Shown one piece after another: positions 1-6,118 of a DNA stretch of 6,260 bases (its first letter is position 1; the number at the start of each line of letters is the position of its first letter). The stretch spans positions 1 to 6,260 of the forward strand of contig CAMLEX010000314.1 in NCBI GenBank assembly GCA_946479055.1, in the 5' to 3' direction. The position numbers and the translations under genes were made by a program. The notes beneath the pieces are model-generated. The model did no database searches and was not told the origin of the DNA. It worked only from the letters and a program-made list of their open reading frames with translations. This stretch comes from an uncultured Bacteroidota bacterium (GTDB lineage Bacteria; Bacteroidota; Bacteroidia; Chitinophagales; Chitinophagaceae).

Positions 1-625
1 GTTAGGTGGTATCTTGCCCACCTTCAACACAGTTCGTAAGAGTGTCAAGAAAATGCAGAGCATTGAAAAAATGCTGGGCGATGGATCTTTTGACAGCATC
101 ACTAAAAAAGAACGTCTGACATTAAGCCGCGACAGGGATAAAATGGATAAAGTATTAGGCGGTATCGCTCAATTGGGACGTGTACCTGCTGCTTTGTTTA
201 TCATTGATATCGGTCACGAGCATATTGCACTGGCTGAAGCAAAGCGTTTAAACATCACCACTTTTGGATTGGTAGATACCAACTGCGATCCTAACAAAGT
301 TGATTTTGCTATCCCGGCTAATGATGACGCTACAAAGTCAATCGCTATTTTGGCTAATTACCTCACTGCCGCTATTGCAGAAGGATTAGCTGAACGCCAG
401 GCTGCTAAAGATGATGATACCGAAGAAACAGTTGATGATGATAATGAAAAAAGTGCAGCTCGTTTAGAAGCAGAAGCCCAGGCTGAAGCAGCTCGTGGAC
501 GTGGTGGCCGTGGACGTGGTGGCAATGCTGGCGGTGGTCCTGGTGCTGGTCAGGGTGGACAAAGGCGTCGTACAAGCGGTGGCGGTGCTGCCGGCGGACG
601 TGGTCCTGGTGGCGGAAGAAGATAA
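1..625 (+). CDS. rpsB: 30S ribosomal protein S2 (uS2), 5'-truncated by window edge
   Basis: uS2 is a structural protein of the small ribosomal subunit, on the solvent side near the head-body junction and the platform. The reading frame is already open at position 2 and begins LGGILPTFNT, matching the conserved WLGG(M/T)LTN region about 100 residues into the family, so the N-terminal part lies outside the window; the TTG at 14 is not the start. Further family marks are the LTKKE-like KKERLTLSRDRDK segment, LGGIAQLGRVPAALFIID, the HEHIALAEAKRLNI helix, and VDTNCDPNKVDFAIPANDDA near the end of the core. 207 residues are visible. Beyond the usual end of the fold (about nt 400) come an acidic run (nt 410-450, rich in Asp/Glu), an Ala/Glu stretch, and 43 residues (nt 494-622) with 22 Gly and 10 Arg. 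tsf follows 201 bp downstream on the same strand, the classical order. The identity is certain; the role of the tail is unknown. Confidence 0.97.
   Translation, partial: LGGILPTFNTVRKSVKKMQSIEKMLGDGSFDSITKKERLTLSRDRDKMDKVLGGIAQLGRVPAALFIIDIGHEHIALAEAKRLNITTFGLVDTNCDPNKVDFAIPANDDATKSIAILANYLTAAIAEGLAERQAAKDDDTEETVDDDNEKSAARLEAEAQAEAARGRGGRGRGGNAGGGPGAGQGGQRRRTSGGGAAGGRGPGGGRR
494..523 (+). repeat. Perfect 15-bp tandem duplication coding RGRGG twice
   Basis: The 15-mer cgtggacgtggtggc occurs at 494-508 and again at 509-523 without a mismatch. It is in frame with rpsB and encodes Arg-Gly-Arg-Gly-Gly twice at the start of the glycine/arginine-rich tail. Use of identical codons suggests a recent slippage-type duplication (inference). 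Confidence 0.9.
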
Positions 626-652
626 GGTTGTTTTGTAGTTTTAGGTTTATAG

Positions 653-671
653 TCCTGAGCTTGTCGAAGGA
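653..671. repeat. Short repeat-like 19-mer (tcctgagcttgtcgaagga)
   Basis: This 19-mer lies in the rpsB-tsf spacer. From memory, its reverse complement (ccttcgacaagctcagg core) recurs in intergenic DNA of many bacteria, so it may be a dispersed repeat. Only one copy is visible here, with a 4-bp terminal dyad (tcct/agga). No function can be assigned from the window. Confidence 0.4.
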
Positions 672-715
672 TTTTTTGAGCCAACTGCATTACTACTATC
701 AGCTTCGTTGCGTCG

Positions 716-760
716 CACTCTTCAACGTTCGGTAATTTGATTGAACATTATTGAAGAGTG
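716..760. repeat. Inverted repeat / stem-loop in the rpsB-tsf spacer
   Basis: The arm cactcttcaa (716-725) is perfectly complementary to ttgaagagtg (751-760). A second small dyad, gttc (727-730) and gaac (743-746), lies inside the loop, giving a two-tier hairpin. No T-run follows (the next bases are ccccgaaaac), so it is not a normal intrinsic terminator. It could be a REP-like repeat, a processing site between the two messages, or a protein-binding site; the sequence does not decide. Confidence 0.6.
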
Positions 761-790
761 CCCCGAAAACTGAAACTGTAGATGAGAATG

Positions 791-826
791 AATTTTCAAA
801 TTATCTAATTTTCAAATCTTCAAATT
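791..826 (+). other. A/T-rich repeated leader directly before tsf
   Basis: The heptamer ttcaaat occurs three times just before the tsf start (795-801, 811-817, 819-825), within an almost C/G-free stretch running to the ATG at 827. No Shine-Dalgarno sequence is present. An unstructured A/T-rich leader fits Bacteroidota translation initiation, which makes little use of the anti-SD. It may equally be a simple repeat with no function. Confidence 0.45.
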
Positions 827-1663
827 ATGAGCACCGTAACAATAAGTGCACAAGATATTAATAAGCTACGCCAGGCTACTGGTGCAGGTATGATGGATTG
901 CCGTAAGGCTTTGACAGAAACAAATGGTGATTTTGAAGCTGCTATTGACTGGTTGCGTAAGCAAGGTCAGAAAGTAGCTGCTAAAAGAAGTGACCGTGAA
1001 GCAAAAGAAGGAGTAGTAATTGCACAAACAACTACTGACAACAAAACTGGTATCGTTGTATGTGTAAGCTGCGAAACTGATTTCGTTTCTAAAAATGCAG
1101 ACTTCATTGCAATGGTACAAAGCATCGCTGATGCAGCTATTGCCAACAATGTAAAAACAGTAGAAACACTGAATGACACTGTTGTAAATGGCGCTAAAAT
1201 TTCTGATCTTATCAACGATAAATTGGCTTCTATCGGTGAAAAGATTGGTATCACTAAGTTTGAAAGAGTAGAAGCTCCTTATGTTGCTTCTTATATTCAT
1301 GGAGCATATCGCATTGGTGTATTGGTAGGCCTTAGCAAAGAAGCCACTGAAGTAGGAAAAGACCTGGCTATGCAAATTGCAGCACTGAACCCTGTAGCGG
1401 TTGACGCAGCAAGTGTTCCTGCTGATGTAGTAGCCCGCGAAAAAACGATCATCATGGATGTAATGAAAGAAGATCCTAAAATGGCCGGCAAGCCTGAAGA
1501 AATGATCGCCAAAATTGCTGAAGGTAAACTTGGTGCTTTCTTTAAAGAACAAACTTTGACTGCACAGGCTTTTGTAAAAGACGCCGGTAAATCCGTTGCT
1601 GATTACCTGAAAGAGTCTGGTGATGTGAAAGTGACTGAATTTAAAAGGGTAGCATTAGGATAA
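827..1663 (+). CDS. tsf: Translation elongation factor Ts (EF-Ts)
   Basis: EF-Ts is the cytoplasmic guanine-nucleotide exchange factor that displaces GDP from EF-Tu during elongation. The 278-residue product has normal family length. An N-terminal UBA-like domain (about residues 5-55) carries the signature TGAGMMDCRKAL at 18-29. The core follows with ETDFVSKN at 83-90; its Asp85-Phe86 correspond to the TDF pair that in E. coli disturbs the Mg2+ site of EF-Tu. Later come YIHGAYRIGVLVGL, and MAGKPEEMIAKIAEGKL followed by FFKEQTLTAQAFVKD, the usual C-terminal region. The ATG at 827 is chosen because the sequence begins at the standard place before the UBA domain; no Shine-Dalgarno is seen. It follows rpsB on the same strand and ends shortly before a strong terminator, so it is probably the last gene of the ribosomal-protein transcript. 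The 201-bp spacer could also hold its own promoter, but I see no clear one. Confidence 0.98.
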   Translation: MSTVTISAQDINKLRQATGAGMMDCRKALTETNGDFEAAIDWLRKQGQKVAAKRSDREAKEGVVIAQTTTDNKTGIVVCVSCETDFVSKNADFIAMVQSIADAAIANNVKTVETLNDTVVNGAKISDLINDKLASIGEKIGITKFERVEAPYVASYIHGAYRIGVLVGLSKEATEVGKDLAMQIAALNPVAVDAASVPADVVAREKTIIMDVMKEDPKMAGKPEEMIAKIAEGKLGAFFKEQTLTAQAFVKDAGKSVADYLKESGDVKVTEFKRVALG

Positions 1664-1685
1664 ACTAAATAAACAATCTTATAAT

Positions 1686-1713
1686 AAAAGCGTCTCATTC
1701 CGGGACGCTTTTT
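1686..1713 (+). terminator. Intrinsic terminator after tsf, possibly bidirectional
   Basis: A stem of gcgtctc (1690-1696) pairs with gggacgc (1702-1708, one G-T pair) around the 5-base loop attcc. A-tract 1686-1689 lies on the left and a run of five T on the right (1709-1713). It begins 22 bp after the tsf stop codon. Because the left flank is A-rich, the reverse strand also shows a stem followed by T residues, so it could stop transcription coming from the convergent regulator gene. Confidence 0.88.
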
Positions 1714-1787
1714 AGTTTACAGGATGACCAAAACATTGTTCTGATTATATTGAAGAAAAGTTTTTTACATTTTCCAAAATATGTATG

Positions 1788-1847
1788 TCCCGCAAAGCAC
1801 GGAGGCCACAAAGTATTCTTCTTTGTTCTCTTAGTGGCTTTGTGGGA
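1788..1847. repeat. Long imperfect hairpin between convergent genes
   Basis: tcccgcaaagcac (1788-1800) pairs with gtggctttgtggga (1834-1847) with one G-T pair and one bulged G. Further in, acaaag (1808-1813) pairs with ctttgt (1821-1826) around a 7-base loop. The cttagtggctttgtgg-type wording resembles short dispersed intergenic elements seen in environmental bacterial genomes (from memory). There is no T-run, so it is more likely a repeat element than a terminator, though it could also protect the 3' end of the regulator transcript. Confidence 0.6.
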
Positions 1848-1909
1848 AAAATCGTTTACGACATAACAAACTTCTTTGCACCATTGCCCTGGTATCTTGA
1901 ATTATTAAA

Positions 1910-2941
1910 TTAAAGGGAAGGTCGTAAGGTTATTCTGAACGGCACTTCAAAATGCTCCCTGGAGTTTTCCAATATCATCTGAGCTGTTTTTTCACCCATC
2001 AATTGAAAATCGGTTGATATAGTTGTAATGCCATCCAATATTATTTTTTTTAACGGTGTTTCATTGTAGGAAATAACGCCAATGTCTTTACCTACTTTCA
2101 TTTTTGTAGTCAGGATTTTTTCAATCAATACTACCAGGTCAACTTCCATGAGGATGATAAATACTTCACCTTCTTTTATCGGCTCTGTCTTTATATCGTT
2201 CACTACTTTATAATTAAAAGCATATTGATCACAGAACCGGTAAAATCCGGAAAGAATTTCTTCGGGATGATAGGTATACGCCGGAAAAATTATTTTGATG
2301 GTATCGTACTTGCTCAATCTATCAAGAGATTGTTCCAACGCATAGTAAATATCTTTTTCAAAGTTTTCATACACGGCGGCATATTTGCCATCAACTCCCG
2401 GAACAAGTTTGTCAAGCAAAACAAGTTTATCTTTTGGTATCATATTGATCGCTTCATAAGCATTTTCACCACCTTCCAGAAAATGCGGAACAATCACATA
2501 ATGGGTATAATCATTTTTATTATTTTGTATCAGCCGTTTAAAAAAAGCAAAGTCGTTATCGTAAATATAGAAGTCGATCGAAGCCATACCTCCCAGTGTA
2601 TTGGCAAAAGCGTCATAAATAATTTTCTTATGAGCACTGAGTTTATTGAACAGCAGGAAAATTTTGAGAGGCTGGTTTATTTCAGTTGATTTTATAAAAT
2701 ATCCTTTTCCCGGAACCGATCCCAATATGCCTATTTGTTTAAGATGCTTATAACCTTTTTCAGCAGTATCTCTTGATATTTCAAATTCAAAACTCAACTC
2801 ATTAATAGAAGGCAGCAGATCATCCTTCCTGATTTTTTCTTCACGGATAGCCTTAATAACAGAATTGGCGAGTTGCAAATATTTCGGAGTGGCGGAATAA
2901 TAGTCTATAACGATGTAATTGAATATATTCTCCTTTTTCAT
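1910..2941 (-). CDS. GntR-type winged-helix regulator with LacI-like ligand-binding domain
   Basis: This is a DNA-binding transcription factor of 343 residues, probably responding to a sugar or sugar-derived ligand. The N-terminal GntR winged helix spans about residues 18-83: PKYLQLANSVIKAI helix, the LLPSINELS motif (42-50; family LPSxRxLA), recognition helix SRDTAEKGYKHL (56-67) and the wing turn GKGYFI (78-83). From about residue 92 to the end it resembles periplasmic-binding/LacI effector domains, ending GITTISTDFQLMGEKTAQMI and then a VPFRITLRPSL tail typical of LacI-type proteins. The same architecture is known from AraR of Bacillus subtilis, so repression relieved by a sugar is plausible; ligand and sign of regulation are inference. 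The ATG at 2941 opens the protein just before the winged helix, without a Shine-Dalgarno. It is divergent from the susC-like gene, the usual arrangement for a local regulator. Convergent tsf is unrelated in function. Confidence 0.9.
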   Translation of the reverse strand: MKKENIFNYIVIDYYSATPKYLQLANSVIKAIREEKIRKDDLLPSINELSFEFEISRDTAEKGYKHLKQIGILGSVPGKGYFIKSTEINQPLKIFLLFNKLSAHKKIIYDAFANTLGGMASIDFYIYDNDFAFFKRLIQNNKNDYTHYVIVPHFLEGGENAYEAINMIPKDKLVLLDKLVPGVDGKYAAVYENFEKDIYYALEQSLDRLSKYDTIKIIFPAYTYHPEEILSGFYRFCDQYAFNYKVVNDIKTEPIKEGEVFIILMEVDLVVLIEKILTTKMKVGKDIGVISYNETPLKKIILDGITTISTDFQLMGEKTAQMILENSREHFEVPFRITLRPSL

Positions 2942-3205
2942 TTTAATAAAATATAAAGTGATAGTAGCTTATCCTGGCCTGGAATTATTACATTATTTGC
3001 AGATTCAGCAAGAGCATTGAATTTCTATGGTAAGGTGGAACTATAAAGTTACAATCAATAGTGGGTTTACACGGTAGTCAATAGCTATATTTCCGGGAAC
3101 GATTGCGTAGAATGTTTCTTTCTAGCAGGATGGTTCAGGATGATTCTAAGGGCGTTCAATAATAAATTTATTGCCTATTGCTATTGTCTTTCTAAATACT
3201 GCTAT
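2942..3205. promoter_or_regulatory. Divergent control region between regulator and susC-like gene
   Basis: This 264-bp gene-free stretch must hold the promoters of both divergent genes. Visible structure includes: an imperfect dyad TCC-N-GGCC-N-GGA (2972-2983); arms actat (3040-3044) and atagt (3058-3062) separated by 13 bases; the heptamer tcaatag twice (3055-3061 and 3078-3084, 23 bp apart, about two helical turns); the heptamer caggatg twice (3126-3132 and 3136-3142, 10 bp apart); and a perfect 12-bp palindrome aataaatttatt (3161-3172). Any of these could be the regulator's operator. None can be singled out, and short matches are expected by chance in A/T-rich DNA. Confidence 0.55.
3066..3093 (+). 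promoter_or_regulatory. Weak candidate Bacteroidota promoter for the susC-like gene
   Basis: The Bacteroidota consensus is TTTG near -33 and TAnnTTTG near -7. Here tatatttc (3086-3093) misses only the final G, and ttta (3066-3069) misses one base of the upstream box, with a 16-bp gap, somewhat short. The predicted transcript would carry a leader of roughly 100 nt before the ATG at 3206. This is a tentative match in A/T-rich DNA. Confidence 0.25.
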
Positions 3206-6118
3206 ATGAAAAAAAGCGCCTACTTACTGCAGAATGCTTGCATTCTGTTGCTACTATTAGTTATTGCACAGCCAGCATTTTCTCAAAACAATTTTAAAGT
3301 AACCGGTAAAATATCTGATGAAACCGGTAAACCAGTGCCAGGAGCAACGGTGCAGATAAAGGGTACTGCCTTAGCCACGGCTACTATAGCTGATGGCTCT
3401 TATTCATTGACGGCTCCTTCAGGCACCTCAAGACTGGTGATCACATCAGTTGGATTTGCTGAACAGGAAGTTGCCATTGATAACAAATCCATAGTGAACA
3501 TCTCCATTGTAAATGCTACTTCATCATTAGAAGATGTTGTAGTTATTGGTTACGCTACTGTTAAAAAGAAGGATGTAACTGGTTCTGTTGCCGGCATCAA
3601 CCAAAAAGACATCAGGTCCCGCCCGGTAGACAATGCTTTACAGGCCATGCAGGGTAAAGTAGCCGGTGTTGATATTACCTCTAATGAACGACCAGGCCAG
3701 GTGGGCAGTATCAGAATCCGTGGCGAACGTTCACTTACTGCAACTAACTCTCCGTTATTTGTGGTGGATGGTATTCCGTTAAGTACAGGAGGTATTGAGT
3801 ATCTAAACCCTAACGATATAGAAGCCATCGATGTGCTGAAAGATGCATCGGCTACGGCTATTTTCGGTTCAAGGGGCGCTAACGGTGTTGTAATTGTTAC
3901 CACCAAACAGGGTAAAACAGGTAAAGTTCAGGTTAATTTCTACAGCGCTGCTACTTTTGAAACTGTCAAGGATTGGGCGCCAATAATGTCTGCCTCAGAG
4001 TATATAGATTTTCGCCGGTGGGCTGTTTATTACAGTAACCCAACAGGCCGCCCAAGAGGTGACAACCCCAATATTACTAATGACCGTGATATTTTTCTTG
4101 CCACTTCTGACCCAACTGCCTGGAAAAACATTGCCAATGGATGGGCTTCCGGAACATGGGATGGCTCAAAAGTAGGGAATACAGACTGGACAGACCTGGT
4201 ATCTCAAACCGGTGTTACTACAGATAATACCATAAGCGTTAGCGGAGGTACCAAAAATATAAAGGCATATGCCTCATTCGGATATTTGAATAATAAGGGT
4301 ACATCCATCGGGCAGAAGTTTTCAAGATATTCAGGAAAAGCGAGTGTGGATGTACAGGCTACAGCCTGGTTCAATATGGGGTTAAATGTAAATCTTACTT
4401 ATGGTGTTCAGGAGTTTGGCCAGTCGAATCTCGTAATTGGTTCATTTGTTGGTTCCCCTTCTACAAGTATTTATGGTTCTGCCAGAGGGCTTTTCAAATG
4501 GGCACTTCCTTATGATTCTGCTGGTAACAGAATAATTTACCCCGGCGGTGATGTGGCCATAAAAACAGTTGTGGATGAACAGAATTTTACACAAGATCAA
4601 AGGGCAACCCTGCGTGCATTTGGAAGCCTGTATGCACAGATGGATTTTGGAAAAATTCATCATGCATTAAAAGGTTTGAAATATCGCATGAACTTTGGCC
4701 CTGATTTTTCCAACTATACCAATGGTGTTTATATTGACGGGCTGTCGGCAGCCAGCAGCGGCATTAATGGAGCCTCGTTGCAGGAGGCCAAAACGTATTC
4801 ATGGACATTAGATAACCTGATCTATTACGACAAGGAAATCAAAAAACACAGTTTTGGCCTTACCTTATTACAAAGTGCTACTAAGTTTGTTGCCAGTCCT
4901 GTAAACCGAATTACAGGTACTGGTATTCCTTTCGCCACCCAAAAATGGCATGAATTGAATAATGGAGTTCTTCCATCTACTAATCTCGCTATTAATAAAG
5001 TTTCTGATTTTACAGAGAGGCAACTATTAAGTTATATGGGCCGCTTAAATTATGGTTTTGATGATAAATACTTATTGACGGTATCTGTACGTTCAGATGG
5101 TGCTTCGCAGCTTGCAGCTAAAAAGAAGTTTGATATATTCCCAAGTGCAGCATTGGCATGGCGGATTAACCAGGAAAGTTTTATGCAAAATTTAGGATGG
5201 TTGAATGATTTAAAACTTCGTGTTGGTGTGGGTGTTACCGGAAATTCAGCAATTGATCCATACAAGACTATTGGACGAACCACACCTTTATTCTATCCAA
5301 TAGGTGGTGCTGTTAATGCTGCCTTACTTCCGGTTTCAGAATTTGCAAATCCGGATTTGCGTTGGGAAAAAACAACACAGTATAACCTGGGGCTTGACTT
5401 CTCAATATTTAAAAGAAGGATTACAGGGGTAATTGATGTATATACTTCTAAAACGAAGGATTTGTTAATGAGACGTAGTATACCTTCTGTAACAGGTTAT
5501 AGCTTTACATTCCAAAATGTGGGCGCAACTGCCAACAAGGGTATTGATATTAATATCAATACCATTAATATGACCATTAAAAACTTTCAGTGGACAAGCA
5601 ACATAAATGCTTCCTGGCAAAAAGACAGGATAACGAACCTTTCGAATGGTAAGCAGGATGATATTGTTAACAACTGGTTTATTGACAAACCCCTTGGTGT
5701 TATTTATGGCTTTGCGTCAAATGGTATGTGGCAGTACGCCGATACCGCAATGATGAGCAAGTTTGCCGGAAACGGTAACACGTTTACGCCGGGGCAGGTA
5801 AGACCCATTGACCAGAATGGCGATAACAAAATTGATGCAAACAATGACCGGATAATTATCGGGCATACAAGACCCCGCTGGATAGTGGGTATGACAAACA
5901 GTTTCAGCTACAAAAACTTCGAGTTGTCATTCTTTATATATGGACGGTTGAACTACTGGTTTAATACAGGCGGAGAGGCCCAGACTGCCCGTGGAAACCA
6001 GCGGCAGATTAATTACTGGACAGAAAATAACCAAAACAGTGATTACCAAAAACCGTTTTATAGACACTATCTCCTGTCACCCACGCGGCTGGGAGGCTCG
6101 CGTCAAAGGCACGCTTGA
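3206..6118 (+). CDS. SusC/RagA-family TonB-dependent outer-membrane receptor, 3'-truncated at a chimeric junction
   Basis: The family imports glycans, oligosaccharides or peptides across the outer membrane using TonB energy, normally with a SusD-like lipoprotein. I place the start at ATG 3206 because it gives a clean signal peptide (Lys2-Lys3, hydrophobic 11-21, probable cleavage after Ser26 in PAFSQ); an in-frame ATG at 3140 would put 22 non-signal-like residues in front. Residues 30-103 form a carboxypeptidase-regulatory-like beta-sandwich (VTGKISDETGKPVPGATV). The TonB-box region EDVVVIGYATVKKKDVTGSV is 109-128. The plug includes GKVAGVDI, IRIRGERSL and SPLFVVDGIP, then NPNDIEAIDVLKDASATAIF at 201-220, leading into GSRGANGVVIVTTK, the hallmark of this family. 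The barrel follows, with NPDLRWE at 715-721. True receptor sequence ends near Phe951-Tyr952; the last 18 residues come from unrelated DNA, so the final barrel strands and aromatic C-terminus are missing. The substrate cannot be told. Confidence 0.93.
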   Translation: MKKSAYLLQNACILLLLLVIAQPAFSQNNFKVTGKISDETGKPVPGATVQIKGTALATATIADGSYSLTAPSGTSRLVITSVGFAEQEVAIDNKSIVNISIVNATSSLEDVVVIGYATVKKKDVTGSVAGINQKDIRSRPVDNALQAMQGKVAGVDITSNERPGQVGSIRIRGERSLTATNSPLFVVDGIPLSTGGIEYLNPNDIEAIDVLKDASATAIFGSRGANGVVIVTTKQGKTGKVQVNFYSAATFETVKDWAPIMSASEYIDFRRWAVYYSNPTGRPRGDNPNITNDRDIFLATSDPTAWKNIANGWASGTWDGSKVGNTDWTDLVSQTGVTTDNTISVSGGTKNIKAYASFGYLNNKGTSIGQKFSRYSGKASVDVQATAWFNMGLNVNLTYGVQEFGQSNLVIGSFVGSPSTSIYGSARGLFKWALPYDSAGNRIIYPGGDVAIKTVVDEQNFTQDQRATLRAFGSLYAQMDFGKIHHALKGLKYRMNFGPDFSNYTNGVYIDGLSAASSGINGASLQEAKTYSWTLDNLIYYDKEIKKHSFGLTLLQSATKFVASPVNRITGTGIPFATQKWHELNNGVLPSTNLAINKVSDFTERQLLSYMGRLNYGFDDKYLLTVSVRSDGASQLAAKKKFDIFPSAALAWRINQESFMQNLGWLNDLKLRVGVGVTGNSAIDPYKTIGRTTPLFYPIGGAVNAALLPVSEFANPDLRWEKTTQYNLGLDFSIFKRRITGVIDVYTSKTKDLLMRRSIPSVTGYSFTFQNVGATANKGIDININTINMTIKNFQWTSNINASWQKDRITNLSNGKQDDIVNNWFIDKPLGVIYGFASNGMWQYADTAMMSKFAGNGNTFTPGQVRPIDQNGDNKIDANNDRIIIGHTRPRWIVGMTNSFSYKNFELSFFIYGRLNYWFNTGGEAQTARGNQRQINYWTENNQNSDYQKPFYRHYLLSPTRLGGSRQRHA
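3230..3247 (+). other. Stem-loop with CUUG tetraloop in the start of the receptor message
   Basis: cagaatg (3230-3236) pairs perfectly with cattctg (3241-3247) around cttg. In RNA this is a 7-bp stem closed by G-C with a CUUG tetraloop, a loop known to be unusually stable. It begins 24 nt after the A of the chosen start codon, inside signal-peptide codons 9-14. An effect on initiation or on message stability is possible but unproven. Confidence 0.5.
5540..5563. repeat. Perfect 24-bp palindrome inside the receptor gene
   Basis: The half-site ggtattgatatt (5540-5551) is followed at once by its exact reverse complement (5552-5563). It encodes GIDININT (residues 779-786) in phase, within the beta-barrel. 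Alternating Ile/Asp/Asn codons favour such symmetry, so it may be a coding coincidence rather than a binding site. Confidence 0.75.

Noticed and set aside
866..1552. Long minus-strand open frame opposite tsf (228 codons)
   Set aside because: It lies wholly within the certain tsf gene; its product is rich in Ser/Phe/Tyr/Cys with no recognisable domain, as expected for an antisense shadow.
2225..2689. Plus-strand open frame opposite the regulator gene (154 codons)
   Set aside because: It is antisense to a well-supported winged-helix regulator, gives a low-complexity Ile/Phe/Asn/Lys-rich product and shows no domain.
3550..3906. Minus-strand open frame opposite the receptor plug region
   Set aside because: It overlaps the most conserved part of the SusC-like protein and its translation has no recognisable motif.
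5345..5360. Perfect 16-bp palindrome gcaaatccggatttgc
   Set aside because: It falls on codons of the conserved NPDLRWE motif, and a 16-bp palindrome is not very improbable in a window of this size.
6055..6085. Single-base frameshift: removing one base near 6060 would read FYDTIS and seem to continue the receptor
   Set aside because: The same bases read backwards encode WVTGDSVY, a good transposase motif, and the following sequence in that frame is not receptor-like, so a junction explains more than an indel.
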